Assembly: GCA_019323555.1 (NCBI GenBank) | Contig: JAHWHC010000006.1 | Span: 1 to 10,501 of the forward strand | Length of the DNA stretch: 10,501 nucleotides | Reading direction: 5' to 3' | From: Candidatus Woesearchaeota archaeon | GTDB taxonomy: Archaea; Nanobdellota; Nanobdellia; Woesearchaeales; ARS49 | In this document: piece after piece, positions 4,617-10,501 of the stretch | How positions within the stretch are numbered: the stretch's first letter is position 1 | How the letters are laid out: every line of letters starts with the position of its first letter | Position numbers and translations under genes: made by a program | Notes under the pieces: generated by a model | The model's database searches: none | The model's input: the letters and a program-made list of their open reading frames with translations, nothing else | Told to the model about the DNA's origin: nothing

Positions 4617-7280
4617 ATGATGGAAAACTTTGATTTCAACAAAATAAGCAAGAAATGGCAGAAGAAATGGGCAGAGGCAAAGATATTCAATGTAACTGAA
4701 GATCCTAAAAATAAAAAATACTATGTTTTAGAGATGTTTCCGTACCCGTCTGGTTCAGGATTGCACATGGGCCATGCATTCAATTACATAATAGGAGACA
4801 TTTACACAAGATTCAAAAGAATGAATGGATTCAATGTTCTTTATCCAATGGGATATGACAGCTTTGGGCTTCCTGCAGAAAATGCAGCGATTAAAGCAAA
4901 AGTCACCCCAAAAGAATTCACAACAAAAGCAATAACAAACTTCATAAAACAACAGAAAGCATTAGGACTAAGCTATGACTGGGACAGGATGGTTTCAACA
5001 TGCCAACCAGACTATTACAAATGGAACCAGTACTTCTTCTTAAAATTCATGGAAAAAGGATTAGTCTACAGAAAAGAAGCACCAGTAAACTGGTGTCCAG
5101 AGTGCAACACAGTACTTGCAAATGAACAAGTTCATGACGGCAGGTGCTGGAGACACACTGAAACAGAGGTAGAGAAAAAATTCCTGGAACAGTGGTTCAT
5201 AAAAACCACGGCATATGCCGATGAACTACTTGAAAAAATACCAGAACTTGACTGGCCAGAAAGAATAAAGATAATGCAGGAAAACTGGATAGGCAAAAGC
5301 TACGGCGCAACCTTGAAATTTGATGTTGTCGATGAAAAAGGCAAAAAAATAGATGAAATAGAGACATTCACAACAAGACCAGACACGAGCTATGGAATAA
5401 CATACTTAGTCCTGGCAGCAGAACACCCTAAAGTGATAGAATGGACAAAAGGAACAAAATATGAAAAAGAAGTAAAAGAATTCATAAAAAAAGTAGAGAA
5501 GCAGAGCATAATCGAAAGAACCGCAGAAGGCAAAGAAAAAAACGGCGTGTTCTTAGGAAAATATTTCATCAATCCGTTCACAGGCGATAAGTGCCCGCTA
5601 TGGGTTGCAGATTATGCATTATATGATTATGGAACAGGGGCAGTAATGGCTGTCCCAGTGCACGATCAAAGAGATTTTGAGTTTGCAAAAAAATACAAAC
5701 TCCCGCTAAAAGTAGTAATTTCTCCGCCGTCATACGAACTAGACACAGAAAAAATGAACAGGGCATATGAAGGCGACGGCAAACTAGTAAACTCTGAAGA
5801 CTTTAACGGCATGAACAACAGAGACGCAATAGAAGAGATAGGAAAATTTGCAGAAAAAAAAGGCTGGGGAAAAAGAACAATCAACTACAAGCTTAAAGAC
5901 TGGCTAGTATCAAGACAGAGATATTGGGGAACACCAATACCTGTAGTGCACTGCAAAAAATGCGGCCTTGTCCCAGTGCCTGAAAAAGAACTGCCAGTAA
6001 AACTCCCTGAAAAAGTAAAATTCGGGACTGGAAATCCTTTGGCAACAAGCAAAGAGTTTGTCAATACAAAATGCCCTAAATGCAAAGGAGATGCAAAAAG
6101 AGAGACAGACACCATGGACACATTCTTTGACTCAAGCTGGTATTTCTTAAGATACACAGATCCAAAAAATGACAAAGAACCATTCAAAAAGAAAAATGCA
6201 GACTACTGGATGCCAGTAGACCAATACATCGGAGGAGCAGAGCATGCATGCATGCACTTGATCTATGCGAGATTCTTCACAAAAGCACTACGAGACATGA
6301 AATTTGTAAAGGTTGATGAACCATTCAAGAAACTATTCAACCAAGGTATGCTGCACGGAGAAGACGGTCACGTAATGAGCAAATCAAGAGGAAATGTTGT
6401 TCTTCCAGAGGCAGTATCTGAAAAATATGGAATAGATACCGCGAGATTCTTTCTAGTATCCATAGCTTCTCCAGACAAAGACCTGGAATGGAGTGCAGCA
6501 GGGGTAGAGGGAAGCTCAAGATTCTTGAAAAAAGTCATGAATTATTTTGAAACAGTCAAGATAGGAAAATCCAGCAAAAAAGTAGAGAGCAAGCTGCATA
6601 AAGCGATAAAAGGGGTGACAGAAGACATTGAAAAATTCAGATACAATCTTGCTGTAATAAAAGTAAGAGAGTTATTAGACTCGTTTGAGCAGGAAGCAAA
6701 CAAAGAGACACTAGAATCCTTCTTAAAATTATTCCACCCGTTCTGCCCGCACGTAACAGAGGAACTGTGGGAAAAACTAGGAAACAAAGACTTCCTTTCA
6801 TTGGCAAAATGGCCCAAATTTGATGCCAAAAAAATAGATGAGACTGCTGAGCAAAAAGAGGAAGCGATACATCAGATACTGTCAGACATAAGACAGGTAA
6901 AAGAATTAACTGGAAAAGATGAACTAAAGAAAATAACATTCATAACAGCAGCAGAATGGAAATACAAATTCTTCAAAGAACTAAAAAAACAAATGGCAAA
7001 AACAAGAAATGTGGGCGATATATTAAAAACACTAATGGCAACAGATCTAAAAAGATACGGCGCAGATGTAAGCAAAATGGTTCCAAAACTAATAAAGAAC
7101 CCTGCAAGAATCCCTAAAGTAATACTAAGCCAAAAAGAAGAGATAAAAAACATCAAAGAAGCAGAAAAAGACATAAGCGAACAATTCAAAGCAAAACTAG
7201 AGATCATCCCAGAAGAAAAATCAAAAGAAGCAAAAGCAAAACAAGCAATGCCTGGGAAGCCTGCGATATTAGTGGACTAA
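4617..7280 (+). CDS. leuS: Leucyl-tRNA synthetase, bacterial-type core
   Basis: An 887-residue class I enzyme that charges tRNA-Leu. The first half of the Rossmann fold has MFPYPSGSGLHMGH with the HIGH motif as HMGH (50-53). A zinc-type site starts CPEC (160-163) with Cys177. The CP1 editing domain keeps TTRPDT (252-257) and HDQRD with Asp350, so proofreading is probably intact. A second cysteine set, Cys446/449 and Cys486/489, flanks the VPVPEKELPVKLPE insert. KMSKS appears as VMSKS (586-590). WGTPIPVVHC, TDTMDTFFDSSWYFLRYTDP and WMPVDQYIGGAEHA are bacterial LeuRS signatures, whereas the tail after about 750 (AEWKYKFFKEL...GKPAILVD) resembles archaeal LeuRS ends. Bacterial origin by transfer, or a mosaic, is inferred. 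Two adjacent ATGs make the exact start uncertain by one codon. Confidence 0.96.
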   Translation: MMENFDFNKISKKWQKKWAEAKIFNVTEDPKNKKYYVLEMFPYPSGSGLHMGHAFNYIIGDIYTRFKRMNGFNVLYPMGYDSFGLPAENAAIKAKVTPKEFTTKAITNFIKQQKALGLSYDWDRMVSTCQPDYYKWNQYFFLKFMEKGLVYRKEAPVNWCPECNTVLANEQVHDGRCWRHTETEVEKKFLEQWFIKTTAYADELLEKIPELDWPERIKIMQENWIGKSYGATLKFDVVDEKGKKIDEIETFTTRPDTSYGITYLVLAAEHPKVIEWTKGTKYEKEVKEFIKKVEKQSIIERTAEGKEKNGVFLGKYFINPFTGDKCPLWVADYALYDYGTGAVMAVPVHDQRDFEFAKKYKLPLKVVISPPSYELDTEKMNRAYEGDGKLVNSEDFNGMNNRDAIEEIGKFAEKKGWGKRTINYKLKDWLVSRQRYWGTPIPVVHCKKCGLVPVPEKELPVKLPEKVKFGTGNPLATSKEFVNTKCPKCKGDAKRETDTMDTFFDSSWYFLRYTDPKNDKEPFKKKNADYWMPVDQYIGGAEHACMHLIYARFFTKALRDMKFVKVDEPFKKLFNQGMLHGEDGHVMSKSRGNVVLPEAVSEKYGIDTARFFLVSIASPDKDLEWSAAGVEGSSRFLKKVMNYFETVKIGKSSKKVESKLHKAIKGVTEDIEKFRYNLAVIKVRELLDSFEQEANKETLESFLKLFHPFCPHVTEELWEKLGNKDFLSLAKWPKFDAKKIDETAEQKEEAIHQILSDIRQVKELTGKDELKKITFITAAEWKYKFFKELKKQMAKTRNVGDILKTLMATDLKRYGADVSKMVPKLIKNPARIPKVILSQKEEIKNIKEAEKDISEQFKAKLEIIPEEKSKEAKAKQAMPGKPAILVD

Positions 7281-7284
7281 TTCT

Positions 7285-7294
7285 AAAAAAGAAG
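7285..7294 (-). terminator. Oligo-T terminator of the SRP RNA
   Basis: Just past the closing helix of the SRP RNA, the minus strand reads CTTCTTTTTT, an archaeal-type T-tract. It lies in the 14-base gap before the leuS stop. The plus strand has no such tract here, so leuS lacks an evident terminator of its own. Confidence 0.6.
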
Positions 7295-7567
7295 TGGGCA
7301 AGCACAAAAGGATCGACACAATACAAACCCATAGGCTTATCCTGAACTTTCCTCGATTCCGCTACCCTTCAAGCATTGACAACAATAGTTAGCGCTGCTT
7401 CCTTCCGGACCTGACGCGATTCCTACAGCAGCAATCCTGCAGGACAGAATCTCACAGTAGAGTCCAAGACCTACAAGCCTGCGTTATGCCTCACCTTCTG
7501 CATAACCCAGTCATAAAGCCGATTTACTGCTACAAGAGACGGCTAACCTCCCGGTATAGCCTGCCCA
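7295..7567 (-). ncRNA. ffs: Archaeal 7S signal recognition particle RNA
   Basis: About 273 nt, near the usual archaeal size of about 300. The minus strand holds the helix 8 signature AGGTCCGGAAGGAAGCAGC with its GGAA tetraloop (7403-7406) and the symmetric loop that binds SRP54 (Ffh), closed by GCG/CGC (7392-7417). The Alu-like domain follows the 5' end: CCGGGAGGTTAGCCGTCTC then TTGTAGC and GTAAATCGGC, close to the helix 3/4 region of other archaeal 7S RNAs. The two ends close as helix 1, TGGGCAGGC (7567-7559) with GCTTGCCCA (7303-7295). A further hairpin, GTTATGC/GCATAAC, spans 7482-7508. With SRP19 and SRP54 this RNA delivers nascent membrane proteins to the translocon. The 5' end agrees with the TATA box position. 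Confidence 0.9.
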
Positions 7568-7588
7568 GATGAATCTAGCTAGGTAGGC

Positions 7589-7596
7589 TTTAAAAA
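7589..7596 (-). promoter_or_regulatory. TATA box for the SRP RNA
   Basis: The minus strand reads CTTTTTAAAG; the core TTTTTAAA is centred 25-26 bases before the helix 1 start at 7567, the expected archaeal spacing. The element is nearly its own reverse complement (CTTTAAAAAG on the plus strand), so it could also fire toward the MBL gene. Confidence 0.65.
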
Positions 7597-7678
7597 GATT
7601 ACTATAAATGAGGGGCATTTATAGAATCTCAAAAACCTACGGTTATTTGAGATTACTATCTTTTGCAGTATAGAAATC
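7596..7678. repeat. Chain of three overlapping inverted repeats
   Basis: Hairpin 1: AGATT-A-CTATAAATG (7596-7610), loop AGGGG, then CATTTATAG-AATCT (7616-7629), 14 bp with one bulged A. Hairpin 2: AATCTCAAAAACC (7625-7637), loop TAC, then GGTT-A-TTTGAGATT (7641-7654), 13 bp with one bulged A. Hairpin 3: GATT-A-CTAT (7651-7659) with ATAG-A-AATC (7670-7678), weaker. Hairpin 2 shares an arm with each neighbour, so it cannot form at the same time as 1 or 3. AGATTACTAT occurs twice, at 7596-7605 and 7650-7659. The chain fills the space between the SRP RNA promoter and the MBL promoter; no coding frame lies here. Confidence 0.65.
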
Positions 7679-7679
7679 C

Positions 7680-7686
7680 ATATTAA
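7680..7686 (+). promoter_or_regulatory. Likely TATA box for the MBL hydrolase gene
   Basis: ATATTAA centred 26 bases before the ATG at 7709, which would give a leaderless mRNA as at the other single-gene promoters here. The match to the consensus is only fair. Confidence 0.45.
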
Positions 7687-7708
7687 CAAGCAAACACCCC
7701 AAATCTGT

Positions 7709-8521
7709 ATGGAAGCAAAAATCTTATTTCTAGGCACAGGAGGAGACATAGCAGTTACAAGCAAGCAGACAAGAGCCTCAGGAGGCATAATAATACAGGT
7801 AGATGAGTGCCAATTCCACATAGATCCTGGGCCAGGGGCCTTGACACAGGCAGCAAAACACGGAATAAACGTGAGAGACCATACAGCAATCTTCGTGAGC
7901 CATTCACATCTGGGGCACTGCAATGATATCAATGCATTGATAGCAGCAATGACCCTCAATGGGATAGACAAACACGGAGTATTAGTGGCAAGCGAGTCCT
8001 TCCTTAAATCAGGATTCTTGACTGAATTCCACAGAAACTGCGTGGAGAAAATACTTCCTGCAAAACCAGACAAAAAGATAGGGATAGAAAACATAGAGAT
8101 AAGGGGGCTTGCAACAGAGCACACAGACCCAGACACAGTAGGATTCAAACTTTTCACGCCAAAATTCGTGCTAAGCTACTCCTCAGACACTGCATACAAA
8201 AAAGAACTAATTGACCAGTACAGCAAATCCGACATCCTAATACTAAATCACACACATCCATTTGATACAAAAAAACCAAAAACACTGAGCAGCGATGATG
8301 TAATCAAGATAATTAACAAAGCAAAGCCAAAACTAACTGTTTTAACACACTTTGGAAACAAGCTATTGAACATAAACCCAATATATGAAGCAAGAGAGAT
8401 ACAGAAACAGACAGGAGCACAAGTCATTGCAGCAGAAGACGGAATGACAATAGATCCTATATCTTACTCAGCAGACCTAAAACAGAAAACATTAAATCTA
8501 TATTCTAAAGCAAAGAGATAA
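7709..8521 (+). CDS. Metallo-beta-lactamase-fold hydrolase with altered metal motif
   Basis: A 270-residue protein of the MBL superfamily, in the group that opens ILFLGTGGDIA...QTRASGGI and has HIDPGPGALTQA (37-48). The fold's ligands appear in order: motif II HSHLGH (65-70), His138 in ATEHTDPDTVGF, Asp160 in SYSSDTAYKKEL, and His214 in LTHFGN. In motif II the expected Asp of HxHxDH is Gly69 (codon GGG), while a nearby Asp73 (CND) might compensate. No beta-CASP region is visible and the length suits a stand-alone RNase Z/PhnP-like hydrolase rather than an RNase J type; the substrate is unknown. No signal peptide, so probably cytoplasmic. Its last 17 bases overlap the end of the convergent presenilin-like gene. 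Confidence 0.88.
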   Translation: MEAKILFLGTGGDIAVTSKQTRASGGIIIQVDECQFHIDPGPGALTQAAKHGINVRDHTAIFVSHSHLGHCNDINALIAAMTLNGIDKHGVLVASESFLKSGFLTEFHRNCVEKILPAKPDKKIGIENIEIRGLATEHTDPDTVGFKLFTPKFVLSYSSDTAYKKELIDQYSKSDILILNHTHPFDTKKPKTLSSDDVIKIINKAKPKLTVLTHFGNKLLNINPIYEAREIQKQTGAQVIAAEDGMTIDPISYSADLKQKTLNLYSKAKR

Positions 8522-9383
8522 GCAGAATAACAAGGTAGCCAACAAAACAACCTGCGCTTATGAAAGGCATTGCAGGATAAAACCTATCTTTCTTGCCTAA
8601 TAACAAAAGGAGCAGCAAGGCTGCTGCTGCAAAAGGCGGAATAATCAAGGCCTTGTACAAGCCAACACTCTTGAAAACAACACCTGTAAAAATCAAGGGG
8701 AAACCAATGTCTCCGCCCCCAAGAATCGCTGTCCTGATTTTCTGCGCTGCCTTTTTGCCCTTTGCTTTTATCCCCTTAACTTTGTAAGGCATAAGAACAC
8801 CTGCAAAAACACCGCTCTTTGTCTGAAACTTAGCCATGCTAATCATGTGCTTGGATTTCCAGACAGCATACATGTCATAGAAAGACAATAAAATCATCAA
8901 AGCAAAAGCAGCAAAAAGATTCATTACAGGAACAAAAATAACAGCAAGACCGCTGTAGATAAACAATTCTGTGAAATTATGAATGTAAATATTAGGCCTA
9001 TACACCTTAAGGATTCCGAAAACAAGAGCAAGAACTATAGAGATATTAGCTGAAATAAAAGCAGAAAATGCAACATGCAGACAGAGTACAACTGCAACAA
9101 AAAACCAGAGTTTCCATAAGTTAATCTTGCCCCACTTAATCAGAGCCAATATCAGAAGCGTTCCAATAATAATCGCACCTAAGATATACAAGAAAGACTT
9201 TTCAGGAGCAATATCTGGACGCTCAATACCAACACCGCCAATGCTTGGGAGAGCTTTCCAGGAAAGCTCGCCTGTGTAGGCATCCTGTGATGCAACATAT
9301 TTATCCACAATAACTAAACCAAGAACCTGCGTTGCAAGAAACAGGGCAACTAAAAATAACGTCACTTTAACAGCATGCTTCAT
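8505..9383 (-). CDS. Presenilin-like intramembrane aspartyl protease
   Basis: A 292-residue polytopic membrane protein with roughly nine hydrophobic segments. It carries the A22 (presenilin / signal peptide peptidase) signatures: LLSFYDMYAVW with Asp170 in the YD motif, LGGGDIGFPLIF with Asp225 in GxGD, and a PAL-like YPAMPFISAG (Pro270) in the last part. Together these form the catalytic site that cleaves membrane-spanning helices, including leftover signal peptides. Archaeal homologues (PSH) are about this size. A cytoplasmic basic loop (VKGIKAKGKKAAQKIR) separates the two catalytic segments. An ATG at 9407 would add eight residues, but it lies against the TATA box at 9407-9418, so 9383 is the better start. 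It is divergent from the exosome-linked gene; substrates are not evident. Confidence 0.88.
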   Translation of the reverse strand: MKHAVKVTLFLVALFLATQVLGLVIVDKYVASQDAYTGELSWKALPSIGGVGIERPDIAPEKSFLYILGAIIIGTLLILALIKWGKINLWKLWFFVAVVLCLHVAFSAFISANISIVLALVFGILKVYRPNIYIHNFTELFIYSGLAVIFVPVMNLFAAFALMILLSFYDMYAVWKSKHMISMAKFQTKSGVFAGVLMPYKVKGIKAKGKKAAQKIRTAILGGGDIGFPLIFTGVVFKSVGLYKALIIPPFAAAALLLLLLLGKKDRFYPAMPFISAGCFVGYLVILLISLL

Positions 9384-9406
9384 AAAACCAGCAAAAATCG
9401 AAAACA

Positions 9407-9418
9407 TATATAAATATA
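9407..9418. promoter_or_regulatory. Shared bidirectional TATA region
   Basis: TATATAAATATA is nearly symmetric and reads as a TATA box on both strands. Its centre (about 9412) is 26 bases before the ATG at 9438 on the plus strand and about 29 bases from the ATG at 9383 on the minus strand. Both genes would be read from one element with little or no leader. It rules against the upstream ATG at 9407 for the protease. Confidence 0.6.
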
Positions 9419-9437
9419 ACCTTTTTTTAGTAAGCTT

Positions 9438-9899
9438 ATGAAAATCCTAAACAAGGCAGTGGTTTCTGTATTTGTTAGAGAGGATGAAAACATTGAAGAG
9501 ATCAAAGCAGCACTAGAATCCTTAATTCCACTGGACCTAGAGAAAGAAAAAATCCCTGTAAAGAGGCAGACTGCCAAAGGATTTGAGGAAAAAAAGATAG
9601 TAATACTCAAAATAGAGCTAGAGAAATCAAGGCACACAAACGCGTTCATAAAAAACCTGTTAAATAAGTTAACCAAAAAACAAAAAGAACTATTGCTAAA
9701 TCAAGAAGAATCCAGACTAGACAACCACATGCACTTCTTCATAAGACTAGACAAAGAAAAACTGCTAAGCGGAGAATATGAAGTTACAGAGAGCGGAAAC
9801 TGCTTCCACATAAAACTGCACATAGCAGCATTTCCAAGCAAAAGAGAGAAAGCACTAAAGGTAATAGAAAAATTATTAAAAGGACAAGTAGAACGCTAA
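9438..9899 (+). CDS. Exosome-linked RNA-binding protein (COG1325-like)
   Basis: A 153-residue protein resembling the archaeal family annotated as predicted exosome subunit / RNA-binding domain (COG1325, PF01877). An N-terminal half (VSVFVREDENIEEIKAALES) leads to LKIELEKSRHTNAFIKNLL. The best family signature is HMHFFIRLDKEKLLSGEYEV (about 97-116), then CFHIKLHIAAFPSKREKAL. Length is typical. It is charged, has no membrane segment, and is likely cytoplasmic. A role in RNA processing or degradation is known only by association with exosome gene clusters; its direct function is not established. It begins at the expected transcription start of the shared TATA region, and trpS follows four bases after its stop, so the two probably form one operon. 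Confidence 0.75.
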   Translation: MKILNKAVVSVFVREDENIEEIKAALESLIPLDLEKEKIPVKRQTAKGFEEKKIVILKIELEKSRHTNAFIKNLLNKLTKKQKELLLNQEESRLDNHMHFFIRLDKEKLLSGEYEVTESGNCFHIKLHIAAFPSKREKALKVIEKLLKGQVER

Positions 9900-9903
9900 G
9901 AGC

Positions 9904-10501
9904 ATGGCAAAAATAATAGACCCCTGGGGATCTGAACTAGAGGAGGACTATGAAAAGATAGTCAAGAGCTTTGGACTAGAGGTTTTTGATAGTTCTATGT
10001 TTCCAAACCCAAACAGGATAATGCGCAGGGGGACAGTATTTGCAGGAAGAGACCTTAAAATAATAGCAGACTGCATCAAGAAGAAAAAACCATTCTACGC
10101 ACTGACAGGGATAATGCCAACAGGAGACAAAATACACTTTGGCAATAAAATGGTTGTAGAGAACCTAAAATACTTCCAGGAACACGGAGCAGAGACATAT
10201 ATCCTTGTTGCAGACCTAGAGGCAGCCTCAACAAGAGGAGTCACACTAGAGCAGGCAAGACAGAGAGCCCTGGACTTTCACATACCCGCATACATCGCCC
10301 TGGGACTAGACCCTGAAAAAACAATATTCTACTTTCAGTCAGAAAACAAAGATGTAATGAACATGGCATATGAATTTGCCAAAAAGATAACACTAAATGA
10401 ATTCAAGGCAATATACGGAGGAGCAGACCCAGGAAGAATAATGGCAGCAGTGACACAGGTAGGGGATGTGCTTTATCCGCAATTCAAGAAAAAAATGCCA
10501 G
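9904..10501 (+). CDS. trpS: Tryptophanyl-tRNA synthetase, N-terminal half (partial)
   Basis: The first 199 codons of an open frame that runs off the window. The start MAKIIDPWGSELEEDYEKIV, then FPNPNRIMRRGTVFAGRD, is typical of archaeal TrpRS N-termini, which precede the class I catalytic fold. The ATP-binding HIGH motif appears as GDKIHFGN (HFGN, residues 78-81) within ALTGIMPTGDKIHFGNKMV; Asn in the last place is also found in bacterial TrpRS (TIGN). VADLEAASTRGVTLEQAR and FYFQSENKDVMNMAYEFAKK match the next family segments, as does GGADPGRIMAAVTQVGDVLYPQF, which lines the tryptophan pocket region. KMSKS lies beyond the window. It starts four bases after the exosome-linked gene and is presumably cotranscribed. 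Confidence 0.93.
   Translation, partial: MAKIIDPWGSELEEDYEKIVKSFGLEVFDSSMFPNPNRIMRRGTVFAGRDLKIIADCIKKKKPFYALTGIMPTGDKIHFGNKMVVENLKYFQEHGAETYILVADLEAASTRGVTLEQARQRALDFHIPAYIALGLDPEKTIFYFQSENKDVMNMAYEFAKKITLNEFKAIYGGADPGRIMAAVTQVGDVLYPQFKKKMP

Noticed and set aside
9405..9407. Upstream ATG for the presenilin-like protease
   Set aside because: It abuts the TATA element, so the transcript would begin after it; the ATG at 9383 fits the start site.
1..10501. CRISPR arrays, insertion sequences, phage or defence genes
   Set aside because: No regularly spaced direct repeats, transposase-like frames or terminal repeats were seen; the window is almost filled by core genes.

Overview
The window looks like a piece of a small, A-rich archaeal genome. 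The left third is the archaeal uS13-uS4-uS11-RpoD / eL18-uL13-uS9-RpoN cluster, with tRNA-Leu between rpoD and the eL18 gene. That tRNA-Leu position is an old archaeal arrangement, also known from the HL29-L13-S9 cluster of Haloarcula. Other archaeal marks are a tRNA intron with a bulge-helix-bulge fold, an archaeal 7S (SRP) RNA, and TATA boxes about 25 bases before starts that look leaderless. A LeuRS of bacterial type, together with a D-Ala-D-Ala-ligase-like ATP-grasp protein, suggests a DPANN lineage (Woesearchaeota/Pacearchaeota-like). That placement is inference.

Layout. 1-3457 (+): end of uS13, uS4, uS11, RNA polymerase subunit D, a short structured stretch resembling a shrunken copy of the following tRNA, tRNA-Leu(GAG) with a 16-base intron, eL18, uL13, uS9 and RNA polymerase subunit N, closed by a T-rich terminator. 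Most of these genes overlap by 4 bases or lie 1-12 bases apart. 3462-4460 (-): an ATP-grasp ligase of unknown substrate, convergent to rpoN. 4461-4616: divergent promoter region with a perfect 12-bp inverted repeat. 4617-7280 (+): leucyl-tRNA synthetase with a bacterial-type core and an archaeal-looking C-terminal end. 7295-7567 (-): SRP RNA. 7568-7708: its promoter, a chain of three overlapping hairpins, and the promoter of the next gene. 7709-8521 (+): a metallo-beta-lactamase-fold hydrolase with an altered HxHxDH motif, overlapping tail to tail with 8505-9383 (-), a presenilin-like intramembrane aspartyl protease. A single near-palindromic TATA region at 9407-9418 appears to serve both the protease gene and, divergently, an exosome-linked RNA-binding protein (9438-9899, +). 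The latter is followed at once by the start of tryptophanyl-tRNA synthetase (9904 to the window end).

Almost everything serves gene expression: ribosomal proteins, polymerase subunits, a tRNA, two tRNA synthetases, SRP RNA and an RNA-processing factor. I see no CRISPR array, insertion sequence, phage gene or defence island. The most unexplained items are the tRNA-like element before tRNA-Leu, the mutually exclusive hairpins beside the SRP RNA promoter, the loss of the Fe-S cysteines in RpoD, and the altered metal motif in the MBL hydrolase.
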